NCBI RefSeq assembly: GCF_964275005.1 | Contig: NC_092693.1 | Coordinates: 25,597,173 to 25,661,172, forward strand | Length of the DNA: 64,000 nt | From: Diadema setosum | Taxonomy: Eukaryota > Echinodermata > Echinoidea > Diadematoida > Diadematidae | Reading direction: 5' to 3' | Part shown: one piece after another, positions 33,001-43,773 of the stretch | Layout: every line of letters begins with the position of its first letter | Position numbering within the stretch: position 1 is the first letter of the stretch | Translations under genes and position numbers: made by a program | Notes under the pieces: model-generated | The model's input: only the letters and a program-made list of their open reading frames with translations | Databases searched by the model: none | Told to the model about the DNA's origin: nothing

Positions 33001-34770
33001 GGTTAAAATCACAAGAAAACCTCACTGTCTTCAAAGAAGCACTGTGCATAATCTATTCAAATAGCCATGCATAATCTAAGTACAAGGGGAAAACACAAAA
33101 TTCATCCACATTGTCCTTGAGCTTGATTTAGTAATTTGTTTAGTACACTAGTTAAGTACTTTTTGTACAACCTTAGCAATTGATTTGACAAAGTACATGA
33201 CAGACAAGTTGTTTCTCTGCCTAATGGTATATAGTACATAGTCAATCAAAAATGTTCACAGGCATAATGTAAAGTACAGGGGGAAGGGTGTGGGAGGGGA
33301 TCCCCTCTCCCTGTCACGGTAAGGAGCTTCAGCATTATTAGGCTGGAAATCAGGGGATGTGGTGATTACTAATGTTGTGACTTATTCTGATTACAAACAA
33401 CATTGTCCCCAAATGTATTTTTTTTTTTTTGGTGGTGGTGGTGGTGGTGGTGTGTGTGTGTGGTGTGTGTGTCTGTTGTTGCTGTTGTTGTGTTTTGTTT
33501 GTTGTTGTTGTTGTTGTTTTTTTTTTTGGGGGGGGGGGAAGCTGGGGGTTTTTCTTGCAAGGCATGAGAAAGAGCAGGCTTGTGAGCATGAGAAAGACAC
33601 TCGTGGAGTGAGTCTCATGCCTCAGTGATCAGTGATTTCTATCCATCACTGCATGCTGAAAATTGCCTATTTCCCAATGTAGACACCTTTTGTTATGTAA
33701 TAAACACTCAACTGCGGAGAGCGCCTCGCCCTAGCAGAAACTAGAGCACCCACGGACCGTACTCTAGTGCGTGGATGAAAACCTCAAAACTGCGCAGGTA
33801 GGCTCAAGTTCATTGACCCTACCTGCCAAAATACCAAAAATCCTTCATAAAGTATATAAAAATTTCTGGATCATTACCAAAATTTAATCATAGATCTGTT
33901 CCTTGTGTCATTCTTGACCTCTCCTGCAAATTTCATCCAAATTCGTTTACAACTTTTTAAGTTTTTTTTTTTTTTTTTTTTTTGCACATGGATAAACAAA
34001 CCAATGGTAATGAAAACATTACCTCCTCCCTTGGCAGCAGTAACAAAAGTCAGGTTCTAAAGCCTCCTTGAACATGCCTTGGGCAGCTGAAGCTTGGTAT
34101 AAACAGACAGAATATATTTTTATATATTTTTGGTTAATATTTCCCATTTTCGTCATTACCCATCGAATATCTTGTTATTACAGCGTTATTCCGCACATTT
34201 CCTAGGCATACGTTCACATTTTGGAGCAAAATTTAACAACTTTTGCAGGCGTACCAGAACTTTGTTTGGGCTTTAACCTAACTGCGACCAGCCCGAACGC
34301 TTCGCGTTTGGGCTCCCACCACTGCAATAATATGCACCACTCTCGACTCGACTCCACAACGGTGCAATGGAGCGCCCAGAGTTACCAATGCAATGCCAAT
34401 GGCCCTTATTTAACCCTGCTAGATCCTCGCGGTGAAAACAAGACCAGTCGTGTCAACGGTAAATGTTTAAATTTTACTTTGTCTTTAAATTGTATCAACC
34501 TGGTGTTACCTTGTAAATTCTGTATGTGCTGTCAGCGTGGTCAAAAGGAACATGTCTCTCATCGCAAAAGAAGATGTGCCATTTTTCCCACTGGATGTCG
34601 GTCAAATGGGGGAGTCCGTCACCCAGGAAGTTGGCCACGCTGCCCCCGGACACTCCTATATAAAATGCCCCACGATTCGCAATGGCTTCTCTGCTTGCCT
34701 CAGCCACAAATGAGCACACTGCATCTGGAATTTTGCCTGTTGGCAAGATGTGTACCTTCTTGGAATCCAT
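29949..34770 (-). CDS. PGLS: 6-phosphogluconolactonase, four exons
   Basis: The enzyme hydrolyses 6-phosphogluconolactone to 6-phosphogluconate, the second step of the oxidative pentose phosphate pathway in the cytosol. Exons: 34510-34770, 32687-32902, 31881-32021 and 29949-30068 (joined on the minus strand, 738 bp, 245 aa). All introns are phase 0 with GT-AG ends. Motifs: GVSGGSV (residues 39-45), [17 protein letters not shown] (67-83), [15 protein letters not shown] (141-155) and [11 protein letters not shown] (166-176). The length is close to animal PGLS (about 250-260 aa). The start is the first Met before VHILPTG. The introns carry a MITE each (intron 2 and 3) and microsatellites (intron 1). 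No stop or frameshift is seen, so it should be functional. No TATA box is evident upstream. Confidence 0.95.
30664..31147. mobile_element. MITE in PGLS intron 3, rich in AACTTAATT
   Basis: Inverted ends share GTACCAAGTT and GCTTAATT (left near 30679, right near 31130). The interior repeats AATTAAGTTT / AAACTTAATT at least seven times and has a perfect 34-bp palindrome at 30786-30819. The edges are approximate because the outermost bases match poorly. No target duplication is assigned. Confidence 0.65.
30786..30819. repeat. 34-bp perfect palindrome
   Basis: Each half is 17 bp, starting GATTTGAAAC, and the centre is TA/TA. It lies inside the intron 3 MITE and would form a cruciform or, in RNA, a hairpin without a loop. 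Confidence 0.95.
31881..32021 (-). CDS. PGLS: PGLS exon 3
   Basis: Follows an ATCAG acceptor and ends CTCCAG before GTTAGA. Encodes residues 160-206, with [18 protein letters not shown] and [10 protein letters not shown]. The SPKPPxxRxTLT stretch is conserved in the family and lies near the substrate phosphate. Confidence 0.95.
32183..32348. mobile_element. 166-bp MITE in PGLS intron 2, GGTGGCC-rich
   Basis: Inverted 17-bp ends CAGGGCTCCACACTAAC and CAGGGCTCGACACTAAC. The flanks CATGCAG and CATACAG are a near-match that could be a target duplication. The CAGGG start fits hAT-type MITEs. The interior has TTTTTGGTGGCCC repeated in both orientations. Noncoding. Confidence 0.75.
32687..32902 (-). 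CDS. PGLS: PGLS exon 2
   Basis: Acceptor AAAAG before GAAAAAC; donor GTAAGT after the Asp codon. Encodes residues 88-159 with [20 protein letters not shown], the glycine-rich catalytic loop including the His taken as general base in this family. Another upstream AG (near 32892) would break the frame, so I chose 32902. Confidence 0.93.
33421..33540. repeat. Compound G/T microsatellite in PGLS intron 1
   Basis: T run, (GGT)n, (GT)n, (TTG)n, T run and G run in succession. Open frames over this stretch encode only homopolymers and are not genes. Confidence 0.9.
34510..34770 (-). CDS. PGLS: PGLS exon 1 (coding part)
   Basis: Begins ATG at 34768-34770 and ends AAG before GTAACA. Encodes residues 1-87: [28 protein letters not shown] and [17 protein letters not shown]. 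These are the sugar-phosphate binding loop and the DER motif of the family. Confidence 0.95.
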
Positions 34771-35057
34771 CTTCGTATAGGCCTAATATTATTTGCGACA
34801 AAGACTAACGTTAGACGTTTTATGACGTGTTGTTCTACCTCAGCTCCTGGGCTGAAAGCTCACTGACTGTATAGCGACCTGCGGCGCGACCTGCATGCTA
34901 CCGCGCTATATGCTAGCGAGTAGCGACCTCTCGGGTTCGCACCAAATTAGAGGCAAATGTAGCTCGCACCATCACCATACCAAATCGCCGCGCAACGAGT
35001 GATAGGCCACCGTAGTCAGCGCGATGACCACTTCAACACATGTGCACTTTATACGTA
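34771..35057. other. PGLS upstream region
   Basis: Somewhat richer in CpG than its surroundings (34810-35000). A TGACGTGT, like half a CRE site, lies near 34823. No TATA box. Possibly the promoter; inference from position only. Confidence 0.35.
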
Positions 35058-35781
35058 CTAGGTGTTACAAAAAACATTTCCCACTTTAGATTCTTAGTTC
35101 TAACACTGACATTGATATGAGTAATAGCTGAAGAGTGTACAATTTTGTTGGAGGCAATTTTAAAATGACAGCATAATTTAATTTCATTAAATTATACATT
35201 AATTTTTCAGTTAGGTTTCAGATTTTTCTCTATTTTCAACCCTCGCCTGTACAAAACTTTAATTAACTTTGATGGGGGTGCGAAGTTGACACCCAGACAA
35301 TGGTCCTGTATGATCAGGATTTGAATGCCATTATTCATGAGGAATTCCACTATCACAGCTATAGTCTTTATTCATTCTGATTCTGAAATGTGGTGTATGC
35401 AAGCACATGGAAACATATGTGCTTACTTTTTTCATGTGCATGCATTTCACCCTTCGCTAGGAATTCAGACTAGCAGTCCCCAGGGCAATCCATCATGAAT
35501 AATTTAAAGCATTTATGTGCCTTGGAGCAGAGCTCTGAACAGGTGGTATCCAGGTCCATTGTTCACTAGGGTCATTGTAAGTACACACTCACATACACAT
35601 CGTAAAGTTCAGGGTTTGTATATACAGAGGGTTAAAATTTGACCAAAATCTGTAACCTAACTTTGAAAGTAATCATGGATTTCATAAAACTGATATAGGT
35701 TTTCATATTCAAGTCACCTCCAACTATAATTGTACACTATTCAGCTAAAGATATAGTGGGAAATGTTCTTGTAACACCTAG
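35058..35781. mobile_element. 724-bp MITE upstream of PGLS
   Basis: Inverted ends CTAGGTGTTACAA followed by CATTTCCCACT (about 33 bp with one gap), flanked by TA (35056-35057, 35782-35783). The interior is AT-rich with no coding region. TA flanks suggest a Tc1/mariner-type or related transposase. Confidence 0.8.
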
Positions 35782-35783
35782 TA

Positions 35784-36300
35784 TGTACAAAATATGACGC
35801 ACAGGTCCCAGAGTGTCGTCAGTCGGAATTGTGTGCATAAGGTTATGGAATGCGGAAAGAACAACCTTGAGTTGATCGCGTATACAGGGAAATAGGCTAT
35901 AGGCCTATGTACTCCTTGTTACTCAGGGATCGGTGACGAATCTCACTATGTACCTGTATTTATCCAAAAAAGAGCTTCCCTCTTTGACCCCTCTCTCTAT
36001 AATGTTTTAGGGAGGGAGTCAAAACGCAGAGTCACAATACATTCCCTCTTTCAACCTTTATTAGATGACATGCCTCGAAACTGGTGATAAACTCGTTTCT
36101 ATTTTGCTCTTGCAATATTGTTTGCTCTTTTTCTCTTTTTCTTGTTGTTGACTTATATGTTAGCTTCACATTTACTCACGTTTTCAATATTAGATATCCC
36201 GTGACATACGTGTTCTCGACAACAGCGTAAATCCTTACCGAGGAGTGGGGGATGATCGGTGATTTAGTCACCATCACATATACAATCACGATTACGAACC
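35784..36300. other. Noncoding spacer
   Basis: No gene recognised on either strand. Confidence 0.5.
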
Positions 36301-36875
36301 CACAACCGGACCGGCGCAACGCGGGGGGGGGGGGGGGGTGAGCTTGGTCGGAGCTGCCCCCCCCCCCCCACTTCACAGGGATCGAATGTTTGCATCCCTC
36401 ACTTTTATTGCATGAAATAGGTGGAAAGGAAGTGGCAGCAATATGAAGACTTTTTGTTTTCACATGAGGAAGATTTTGAGTTTTTCAAACCTGAAATCCA
36501 TGCGACTTGGTGCACATCTTTGGTGAAATTTTGGATTTTTTCCTATCAAAAAGGTAAGAAAAAGAAATTAAATCGTGGTATCCCAGCTCTTGTACCGCGT
36601 GTCCGCCATCACAGTGTATAGGCATCGTGATAAGTACATGGAAGTTATAAGGGGAAGGGGAAGGATGTTGGAGGGGGTAGCCCCCTCCCACACGACGGAG
36701 CTTTTGCATTTTTAGGATTAACATAGAACGATCTGATGTACATTTTTGTGGAATATTCGGAAAATTGTCAATCCCCAAAGTGTGCAGAGTCTAAATCAAT
36801 GGATGGGAACCGAGCGGGGAGCGGGTAAATTAAAAGAGGATGAGGGAACTTTTAAATTTTAGAACTGAAGGAATA

Positions 36876-37222
36876 CAGGGCTGCCAACTCTCACTCATTG
36901 AGAGTGAGACTCTCACTCATTGAGAGTGAGACTCACTCATTTTGGTCCTTTCTCACTCTCAGGCCCAAATTCTCAAAGGTGGAATAACTTTATTACACCG
37001 CTTATTCCGCCGATTTATTACGCCTCTTATGCAAATTAGGCCCTCGTGACGTAAAATGACGCGATTTATTCCCCGGAATCTATTCTCAAAGGTGGAATAA
37101 CTTATTCCCCGGAATAACTATTTGCATGCACTTCTATTGATCTCACTCATTTTGACTCCTAAATTATAGCATTGGCCTATGGGAATCTCACTCTCAACTA
37201 GTTTCCAATGTTGGCAGCCCTG
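36876..37222. mobile_element. MITE family D, copy 2
   Basis: Inverted ends CAGGGCTGCCAAC, flanked by the 6-bp repeat GGAATA (36870-36875, 37223-37228). Compared with copy 1 it lacks the family E insert. Instead it carries about 168 bases at 36960-37128, rich in GGAATAA / TTATTCC and with the phrase TTCTCAAAGGTGGAATAAC twice. The start of the element duplicates the CTCACTCATTGAGAGTGAGA phrase. Confidence 0.85.
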
Positions 37223-37875
37223 GGAATAGATCTGATGCACACTTAAATGAAACATTTTGAAATGTGTCAGTCTAATTGTGTAGTAAGTCTAAATAGGAAA
37301 AGGACCGAACGGGGGAGGGCGTGGAGAGAGATTGAGATTTTGCATTTTCAGACCTGAAATTAAGCAATCTGGTGCACACTTTGGATGATATTTGGTCAGT
37401 TTTCTATAAAAGAAAGCAAGAAAATTTTCCTCATTCCGGGAATTATTGGGGGACAAAATGACATGTTTGCCCCCGTCCTCCAGGGTCGACGTCCCTTCAT
37501 AAGTGGGGGGCTTTTGCATTCTTTGAATACAAATACAAATGAAAATCTATTTCGTAAATACACTGTACATTTTTTATGGAATTCGGAAATGTGTCAGTTC
37601 CCAAAGTGTAATAAAGATTGTAAAGTGAAACCAAGACGGAAACGACGGAACTTTTTTTTTTTTTTTAAACTGAAGTGACAAACCTGGTGCACACTTTAGA
37701 TGAAACATTTTGGAATTTGTCAATCTAATAGTATAGTAAGTCTCTTGAAAAAGAACTGAACGGGGGAGGTTGTGGGCAAACGCGATAGAGATTTTTCATT
37801 TTCAGAATTGAAATACAGCGATCTGGTGCGCACTTTGGATAAAATATCTGGACAGTTTTCTATTAAAAAGCAAAA

Positions 37876-37882
<7 letters not shown>

Positions 37883-37911
<29 letters not shown>
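37883..37911. repeat. (TA)n microsatellite
   Basis: A run of about 14 TA dinucleotides preceded by an A12 run. Confidence 0.9.
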
Positions 37912-39173
37912 CGTCATTTCGGGAATAATTGGGGAACTGATGATGTTTGCCCCCTCCCCGTCCCCGTCCTGCGGGATCGATGCCCTTGCATACGAGGGAG
38001 CTTTTGCATTTTTAGAATTCAGATGAAAACTACTTTAGATGAAACATTTTGAAATCTGTCAATCTAAAAGTGTATAAGTCTCATGGAAAAGGACCGAACG
38101 GGGGAGGGTGGAGGGGGGGGGGGTGTCCACCCCTCCTGAGCGAGAGGGATTTTGCATTTTCAGAATTGAAATTCAGCAATTTGGTGCACACTTTGGGTGA
38201 AATATTTGGACAATTTCCAATCAAAAATAAAACAAGAAAATTTCACATCTCGGGAATTATGGGGGGGGGGCAAAATGATATGTTTGCCCCTCAAATATTT
38301 TCATGTGTATGGGAAGGGGGTTACCCCCTCCAATATGAAGGAGATTTTGCAATTTTAGACCTGTACTTCAGATATCTACTGTAGGTGCACACATCATTGT
38401 GAAATATTCCAGTTTTGCTTATGTCAAAATAGTAAGAAACATTTGCATTCAGGAAAATGTGCTGTGAAAGGGTGTGGCAGGGGTATAGGCCCCCTCTCAT
38501 ATACAAAGGAGATTTTATATTCTCATTCCTGAAATTCCGAGATATGGTGCACACTTTTGGTGAGATATTCGAGTTTTGTTTTTATGAAAAGAGTAAGGAT
38601 TGTAAAATATAGAATAGAATTCTATAGGAGAATGTGTGTGTGTGGGGGGGGGGGGGGGAGAGGTGACTGTGGCCACTCCCACACGAGGATGATTTTGCTT
38701 TTTTAGATCTGAAATTCAGGATCTGTTACACACTTTGGGTGAAATTTTTGGATTTTTCCCCCATCAAACAGTAAGAAAAATATTCACAGATATGTGAGAT
38801 TTTACATTTGTTTTGTTTTTTTAGAAATCAAGATGAACATAATCTCTTTAACACAAATATGATGGAATCTGGGAAAATTTCAATCCCAGAAGTGTACTAC
38901 ACTTTATGGGGGGGGGGGGGGGGAGAGAAACCACCTATACCTACCCGACGGAACTTTTGCATTTTTTTACCCGAAGTGACAAACCTGTTGCACACTTCAG
39001 ATGAAACATCTGGAAATCTGTCAATCTAAAAGTGTATTAAGTAGAAAGGACCGAACGGGGAGGGTATGGAAGGGGGTAGCCCTATCCCCCTCTCACGCTA
39101 GAGAGATTTTGTATTTTCAGAATTAAAAGTCAGCGATCTTTAGGTTAGATATTTAGACAGTTTTCTATAATAA

Positions 39174-41531
39174 CTAGACTCGGAATTTGTCACCACTGAC
39201 AAATTAGGTGATCCGATCTATTGGGAAATCAATGCTTTGAGTCCTGATCCCAATAGGCATGACCCTACAGGTTTCATCTGTGTTGAGGGGACATTGGCCA
39301 TGTGATGTTTGGAGTCTCATTTAGAAAAGGGAGTCAGACCTGCCATCTTTGGTACCGAATTCCGTATGCACTAACGAAGATACAGAATGAAGTATATATG
39401 ACCTTTGACCCCATTTTGCACACCAAAGATGGCATCTGAGCAAAAAGTAGTTATTTTGTGAAATGATTCTTGTAAAATGGTCTTTGCGTGTGCAAAATAT
39501 GGGAAAGATAGGACAAGTATTCACCAAGATACAGGATGAAACATATATGACATTTGACCCTAATTTACATACCCAAGATGGTGTCCGATCAAGTAGTTGT
39601 TATTTTATGAAATAATGTACGTGACATGAACTAAACATGTGCAAAATATGGGGGTGATAGGGGCTGTTTTTCTTGAGTTATTGCAAAGAAAGTTGCAGAA
39701 AGAAAGAAATATCTCAATACATCGAAGATAAGCTTTAATTTCAACCAAGTTTTTTAGCATGATACAGACATCGTATGAAAAAAACAAAAGGCACATTACT
39801 GATAGCGCAAAGTCTCAGCTACAACATATTAAAATCTGGGAGAAATTCACCGAAGGGTAAGTGAGCTAGTGCTCGATAAAGACAATCATGTCAACTTTCA
39901 CATCTAGAAAAATTCCCTCCCATAGAGATAACACGTCATAACGAAGATACAGAAAATAGTACATATGACCTTTGACCCCACTTTGCACAGACAAGATGGC
40001 ATCTGAGCAAAAAGTGGTTATTTTGTGAAATGATCCTTGTAACATGGTGTTTACGTGTGCAAAATATGGGAAAGATAGGACATGTATTTACTAAGATACA
40101 GGATGAAATATGTATGACCTTTGACCCTAATTTACATACCCAAGATGGTGTCCGATCAAGTAGTTGTTATTTTATGAAATAATGTACGTGACATGAACTA
40201 AACATGTGCAAAATATGGGGGTGATAGGGGCTGTCTTTCTTGAGTTATTGCAAAGAAAGTTGCAGAAAGGAAGAAATATCTCAATACATCGAAGATAAGC
40301 TTTAATTTCAACCAAATTTTTTGACGTGATGCCGACGTTGTATGAAAAAATGAAGGGCACATTTACGATAGCGCAAAGTCTCAGCTACAACATATTAAAA
40401 TTTGGGAGAAATTCACTGAAGCATAAGTGAGATAGTGCTCAAGACAGATAGTCATGTCAATTTTCATTTCCAGAAAAACTGCACTCCCATAGAGATAACA
40501 CGTAAACTGGTCAAATTTGACAAGATTACTTTCAATCCATTTTTACGAGGTGATGCCGTCATCCAATCAAAATGTTGTTCGTATATTAATGAAAGAACAT
40601 TTAATAAGCTACAACATACTGAAATTTGTGTGAAAATTGGCAAAGGATAAGTGAAATACGCTCGAGTGAACTTGAATTTTGATGACGTCATTTTGAAATT
40701 TTACTTTTTTTACTTTATTAAGAAATTTGATATTTTTTAATCATTTTTTCAGCATCGCCAACCCATGAAATGACATGTACAACTCATCAGCTTTCAGAAT
40801 ATGTAAAGAAAATGGGGGGTCACCGTCCATCCTGACGAGTAAAATCGGATTTAAAATTGGCGGTTTTTTGGCATAGTTGCACTGTATATCGCCATTGACG
40901 CGCGCGCGGAATTTCAACTTTGACGGGCCCGTATGACGTCATATTGAGTTGGATTGACTTGAAACTTGGTAGAAATATTCCTTGACTTTTCAGGCATCTG
41001 ATCAAAGTGAAAAAACGGGAAATTTCTATTGCATATGAGCTGTGCGTGCGTATATGCGCGCGCGCGTACGCGTCCGTCCATTTTTTTTTTCAAAAAATGC
41101 TGCTAATGGTCTGAAACGTGTGCAAAAAAAAAATTTGAGCTCGATTGGAGCATACAAATATTTCAACGCGCGCGTACGCGCACGTTTTAGGAAAAAAATA
41201 TGAATTTTGAGAATATGAGTAGAATGCGCATAACTTGAAATATATGTGACGTAAATTTCATTGTAAAATTCCATTCCATTAATGAGATATTTATGAGAAT
41301 GTGTTTTCATATAATGACGTCATAGTCACGTCACGGTCGACTGATCACAATGATTTTACTTGACCCGTCGTCTTTGCGACACGATATATATATGGTATGA
41401 TTTTGACATTGATAGGAAGAGGACTTTCTGAGCTAACCGATACACAAATTTTGTCCAGAAATAAAGAAGAAGAAAAACAAAGAATCAGTACAGATACAGA
41501 AGGTGATCCGAAGGATACTCGGATCACCTAA
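39174..41531 (-). mobile_element. Helentron-like element, family C
   Basis: Oriented on the minus strand. The 5' end at 41501-41531 has a palindrome AGGTGATCCGA/TCGGATCACCT. The 3' end has TCGGATCACCTAA (complementary to the 5' end), then a hairpin AATTTGTCA/TGACAAATT, then CTAG at 39174-39177 followed by TT. The body has two tandem units of about 570 bp (near 39380-39950 and 39950-40520), each with ATGACCTTTGACCC. It is inserted in a poly-G repeat unit, and the flanks TTTTCTATAA and AAAACAAGAAAATTTC are adjacent in other units. No helicase gene, so nonautonomous. Confidence 0.75.
41042..41183. repeat. Alternating CG/CA tracts (Z-DNA-prone)
   Basis: Two alternating purine-pyrimidine tracts, 41042-41074 and 41166-41184, made of CG, TA and TG steps, inside the family C element. 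Confidence 0.8.
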
Positions 41532-42960
41532 AAAACAAGAAAATTTCCACATCTCGGGAATACGAGAAGCAAAACGCCCCAATACTTTCATGGGTGGAAC
41601 CACACCCCCCTCCCATCGACGCCACTGCATATATTTCAACATTTCCATGGTGCGGGGTAAATGCCCCTTTGCACCCCCCCCCCCCCCACAGGATCGAGGC
41701 CCTAGATTATCCTTGTGTGCGCCCATAGATGTTTCCTGACTGAGTCCTCAGAGTCATCATCGCTTGCTCAATTATTCAGAAATGGAGGGGGGGGGTTCAA
41801 TTATGGCGGTATATTTTGTTTGTTTGTTTGTTTGTTTGTTTGTTTGTTTGTTTGTTTGTTTGTTTTAGTACGTAGAATTTGCAGATGGTCATAGTTGCGC
41901 GGGTCATAGCATGTATACATGTAAGCCTATCATTTGACCCTGTAAACGTCTGGACCATGCTTATGTCGATATTACTGGGCCTATTTTCGCGAGCAAGGAG
42001 TGCGTGGGCCCCTGACGGCTTTAAGGTTGCCATCATTATTGTTTGTTTTAATTGTTGTATCCTTGTTCACCTCTTTTAGGGTTTGGGAATTCAGGATCAT
42101 TAATAAATTGAAACTTGCAAACTTGAAACTCGGTTTGCTCACGGCTACTTTTGATTTGATCACCGTCACTTTTATGTGATAGCTCTCCATAGTAGGCCTA
42201 CGGTCATCAGACATTACCACCGACTCACTGGCGTAGCCAAGGGGGGGCGATGGGGGTGGTCGCCCCTCCCCCCCCCCCCCCCCAGATTTGGACAGGGGAT
42301 TTGGAAGGCGGAAAATAATAAAAATTGCGTGTATACTGTATGCATGTGCATGAAGCGGGTCTCCCTTTCAATCTTTCATCAAGTAAGATCATAATCTTTG
42401 TCAATATTTCACTCAAAGTGTGCATCAGATCGTTGAATTTCAATTCAAAAAATGCAAAATCTCTCTTGCTTGGGAGGGGGATATCCCCTCCCAAACCCTC
42501 CCTCTCTGTGCCCTTTTCCCTAGCCTTAGCACACTTTTCATATTCACAAAAATTCTGAATAATTTTGAGTGCACAAGAATTATGACTTATATTCCGGAAA
42601 CTCAAAAGTTCCCTCATGTACAGTGGCGTACCGTGTGTCAAGACATGGGGGGGGGGTGGCACCTCGTGGAAAAGTAAGTTTGAGGGTGTGTATGCTTGGG
42701 CGTGCGTGCGTGTGTATATGTGTGTGTGCTGTCAGTCTGCAAACTTTAAATGGGGACTACAATACATAACGGAATGTGTTATATTTTACAGCGCAGTCAT
42801 TGAGCAACATTGCCACGAATAGGACTCTTCCTTTTACTCGTCAGAGGCGGATCCAGGAATTCCATAAAGTGTGGCGCAAAGCGAAGGAGCGTAGCGACTA
42901 AGCCCGAGCGAGCGGAGCGAGCGAGGGTGGGGGGGGGGGGGGAGAGGAGGTTGTGTGTCC
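41532..42960. repeat. Poly-G repeat units and simple repeats
   Basis: Continues the poly-G repeat family on both sides of the family C element, in mixed orientation (for example the complement of TGCACACTTTG at 42413-42425). It includes (TTTG)n at 41815-41866, phrases such as GGCGTAGCCAAGGGGGG (42231) and GGCGGATCCAGGAATT (42846), and G runs at 42921-42941. No gene. Confidence 0.55.
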
Positions 42961-43773
42961 CCCCCCCCCTCCCACGGTAGGGAGATTTTTTTTTATGTAA
43001 GTTGGTCGTCGTGCCATTTCATGCATACTTTGGGTAGATTTTTTAATGACTTTGAAACTGAATACATGTAATTCTGGAAAATGGAATGGAAATATTGTTC
43101 TACTCGAGGAATGTGGTCTGCAGTAGAATTATATAAACAGAGTTTCTGCGCACATTAAATAAGTGACTGACTGATTAGTTGATTGATTATGATGATGATG
43201 ATGATGATGATGATTATTATTATCATTAAAATGTAGCTACATAATCCCAATATTGCATTAATCATAAATTATTAATTATGATCATGTTCTTCACTACGAA
43301 ATTAGATTATACGCGCGAGCAAGCGAATCAGGAATACACATAATATTTATAATGTATAAGAGAAAATTATCTTTCTGATAACCCAGGACGTGTAGCTAAA
43401 ATCTCTTATTGCAGGGTATAACTTATGGCATTGCTGATAATTTATTGCGAATATATTGCGAAAATAGAGGAGCGCCCATCCTGCAGGTCGCTCCCCTGGC
43501 TGCTCTCCTTTGTTTCACCTAATTTGTTGGGTCTCGTATGTTTTGCTGTGCGAAAACTGTACCAGTCTTTTTGTAATCATCTCAGGGTTCTTCTGGACTT
43601 GTAAGAGTGACATTTCAACTCAATTTTGAGAGGATTCAGCCTGCACCTTGTCATACTGCTTCATGTGTACACTGGTCAAGTGCAGCCATGTTACAGCTCC
43701 TCCATGCAACATGTGCACAGTGGCATTGATATTCACTCAAGCCTGACTACAATGTGAAGGACAAGGAGAACCC
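42961..43773. other. Noncoding region; 5' part of the LINE probable
   Basis: No coding similarity. Contains (GAT)n at 43189-43214. The GC-rich part after about 43460 may be the 5' untranslated region of the LINE that follows; its exact start is not visible. Confidence 0.4.

Larger units (their letters stand above)
36300..39170. repeat. Array of degenerate poly-G-containing repeats
   Basis: At least nine diverged units repeat, in order, a GAxTTTGCATTTT phrase, CTGAAATTCAGC-like bases, TGGTGCACACTTTGG, GAAATATTTGGACA, AAGAAAATTTC, CGGGAATTAT and a G run of 8-16 before GTTTGCCCC. Unit spacing is about 170-310 bp. A family D MITE lies at 36876-37222 and a (TA)n run at 37883-37911. Related units appear at 41532-42960 and 50150-51100. 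Noncoding; probably a mobile or satellite family of unknown type. Confidence 0.65.

Noticed and set aside
33350..33630. Overlapping open frames on both strands
   Set aside because: They encode runs of Thr, Lys, Gln, Val or Cys from a compound microsatellite in a PGLS intron.
34221..34808. Plus-strand open frame of 195 codons
   Set aside because: It is antisense to PGLS exon 1, which has clear conserved motifs and splice sites on the minus strand.
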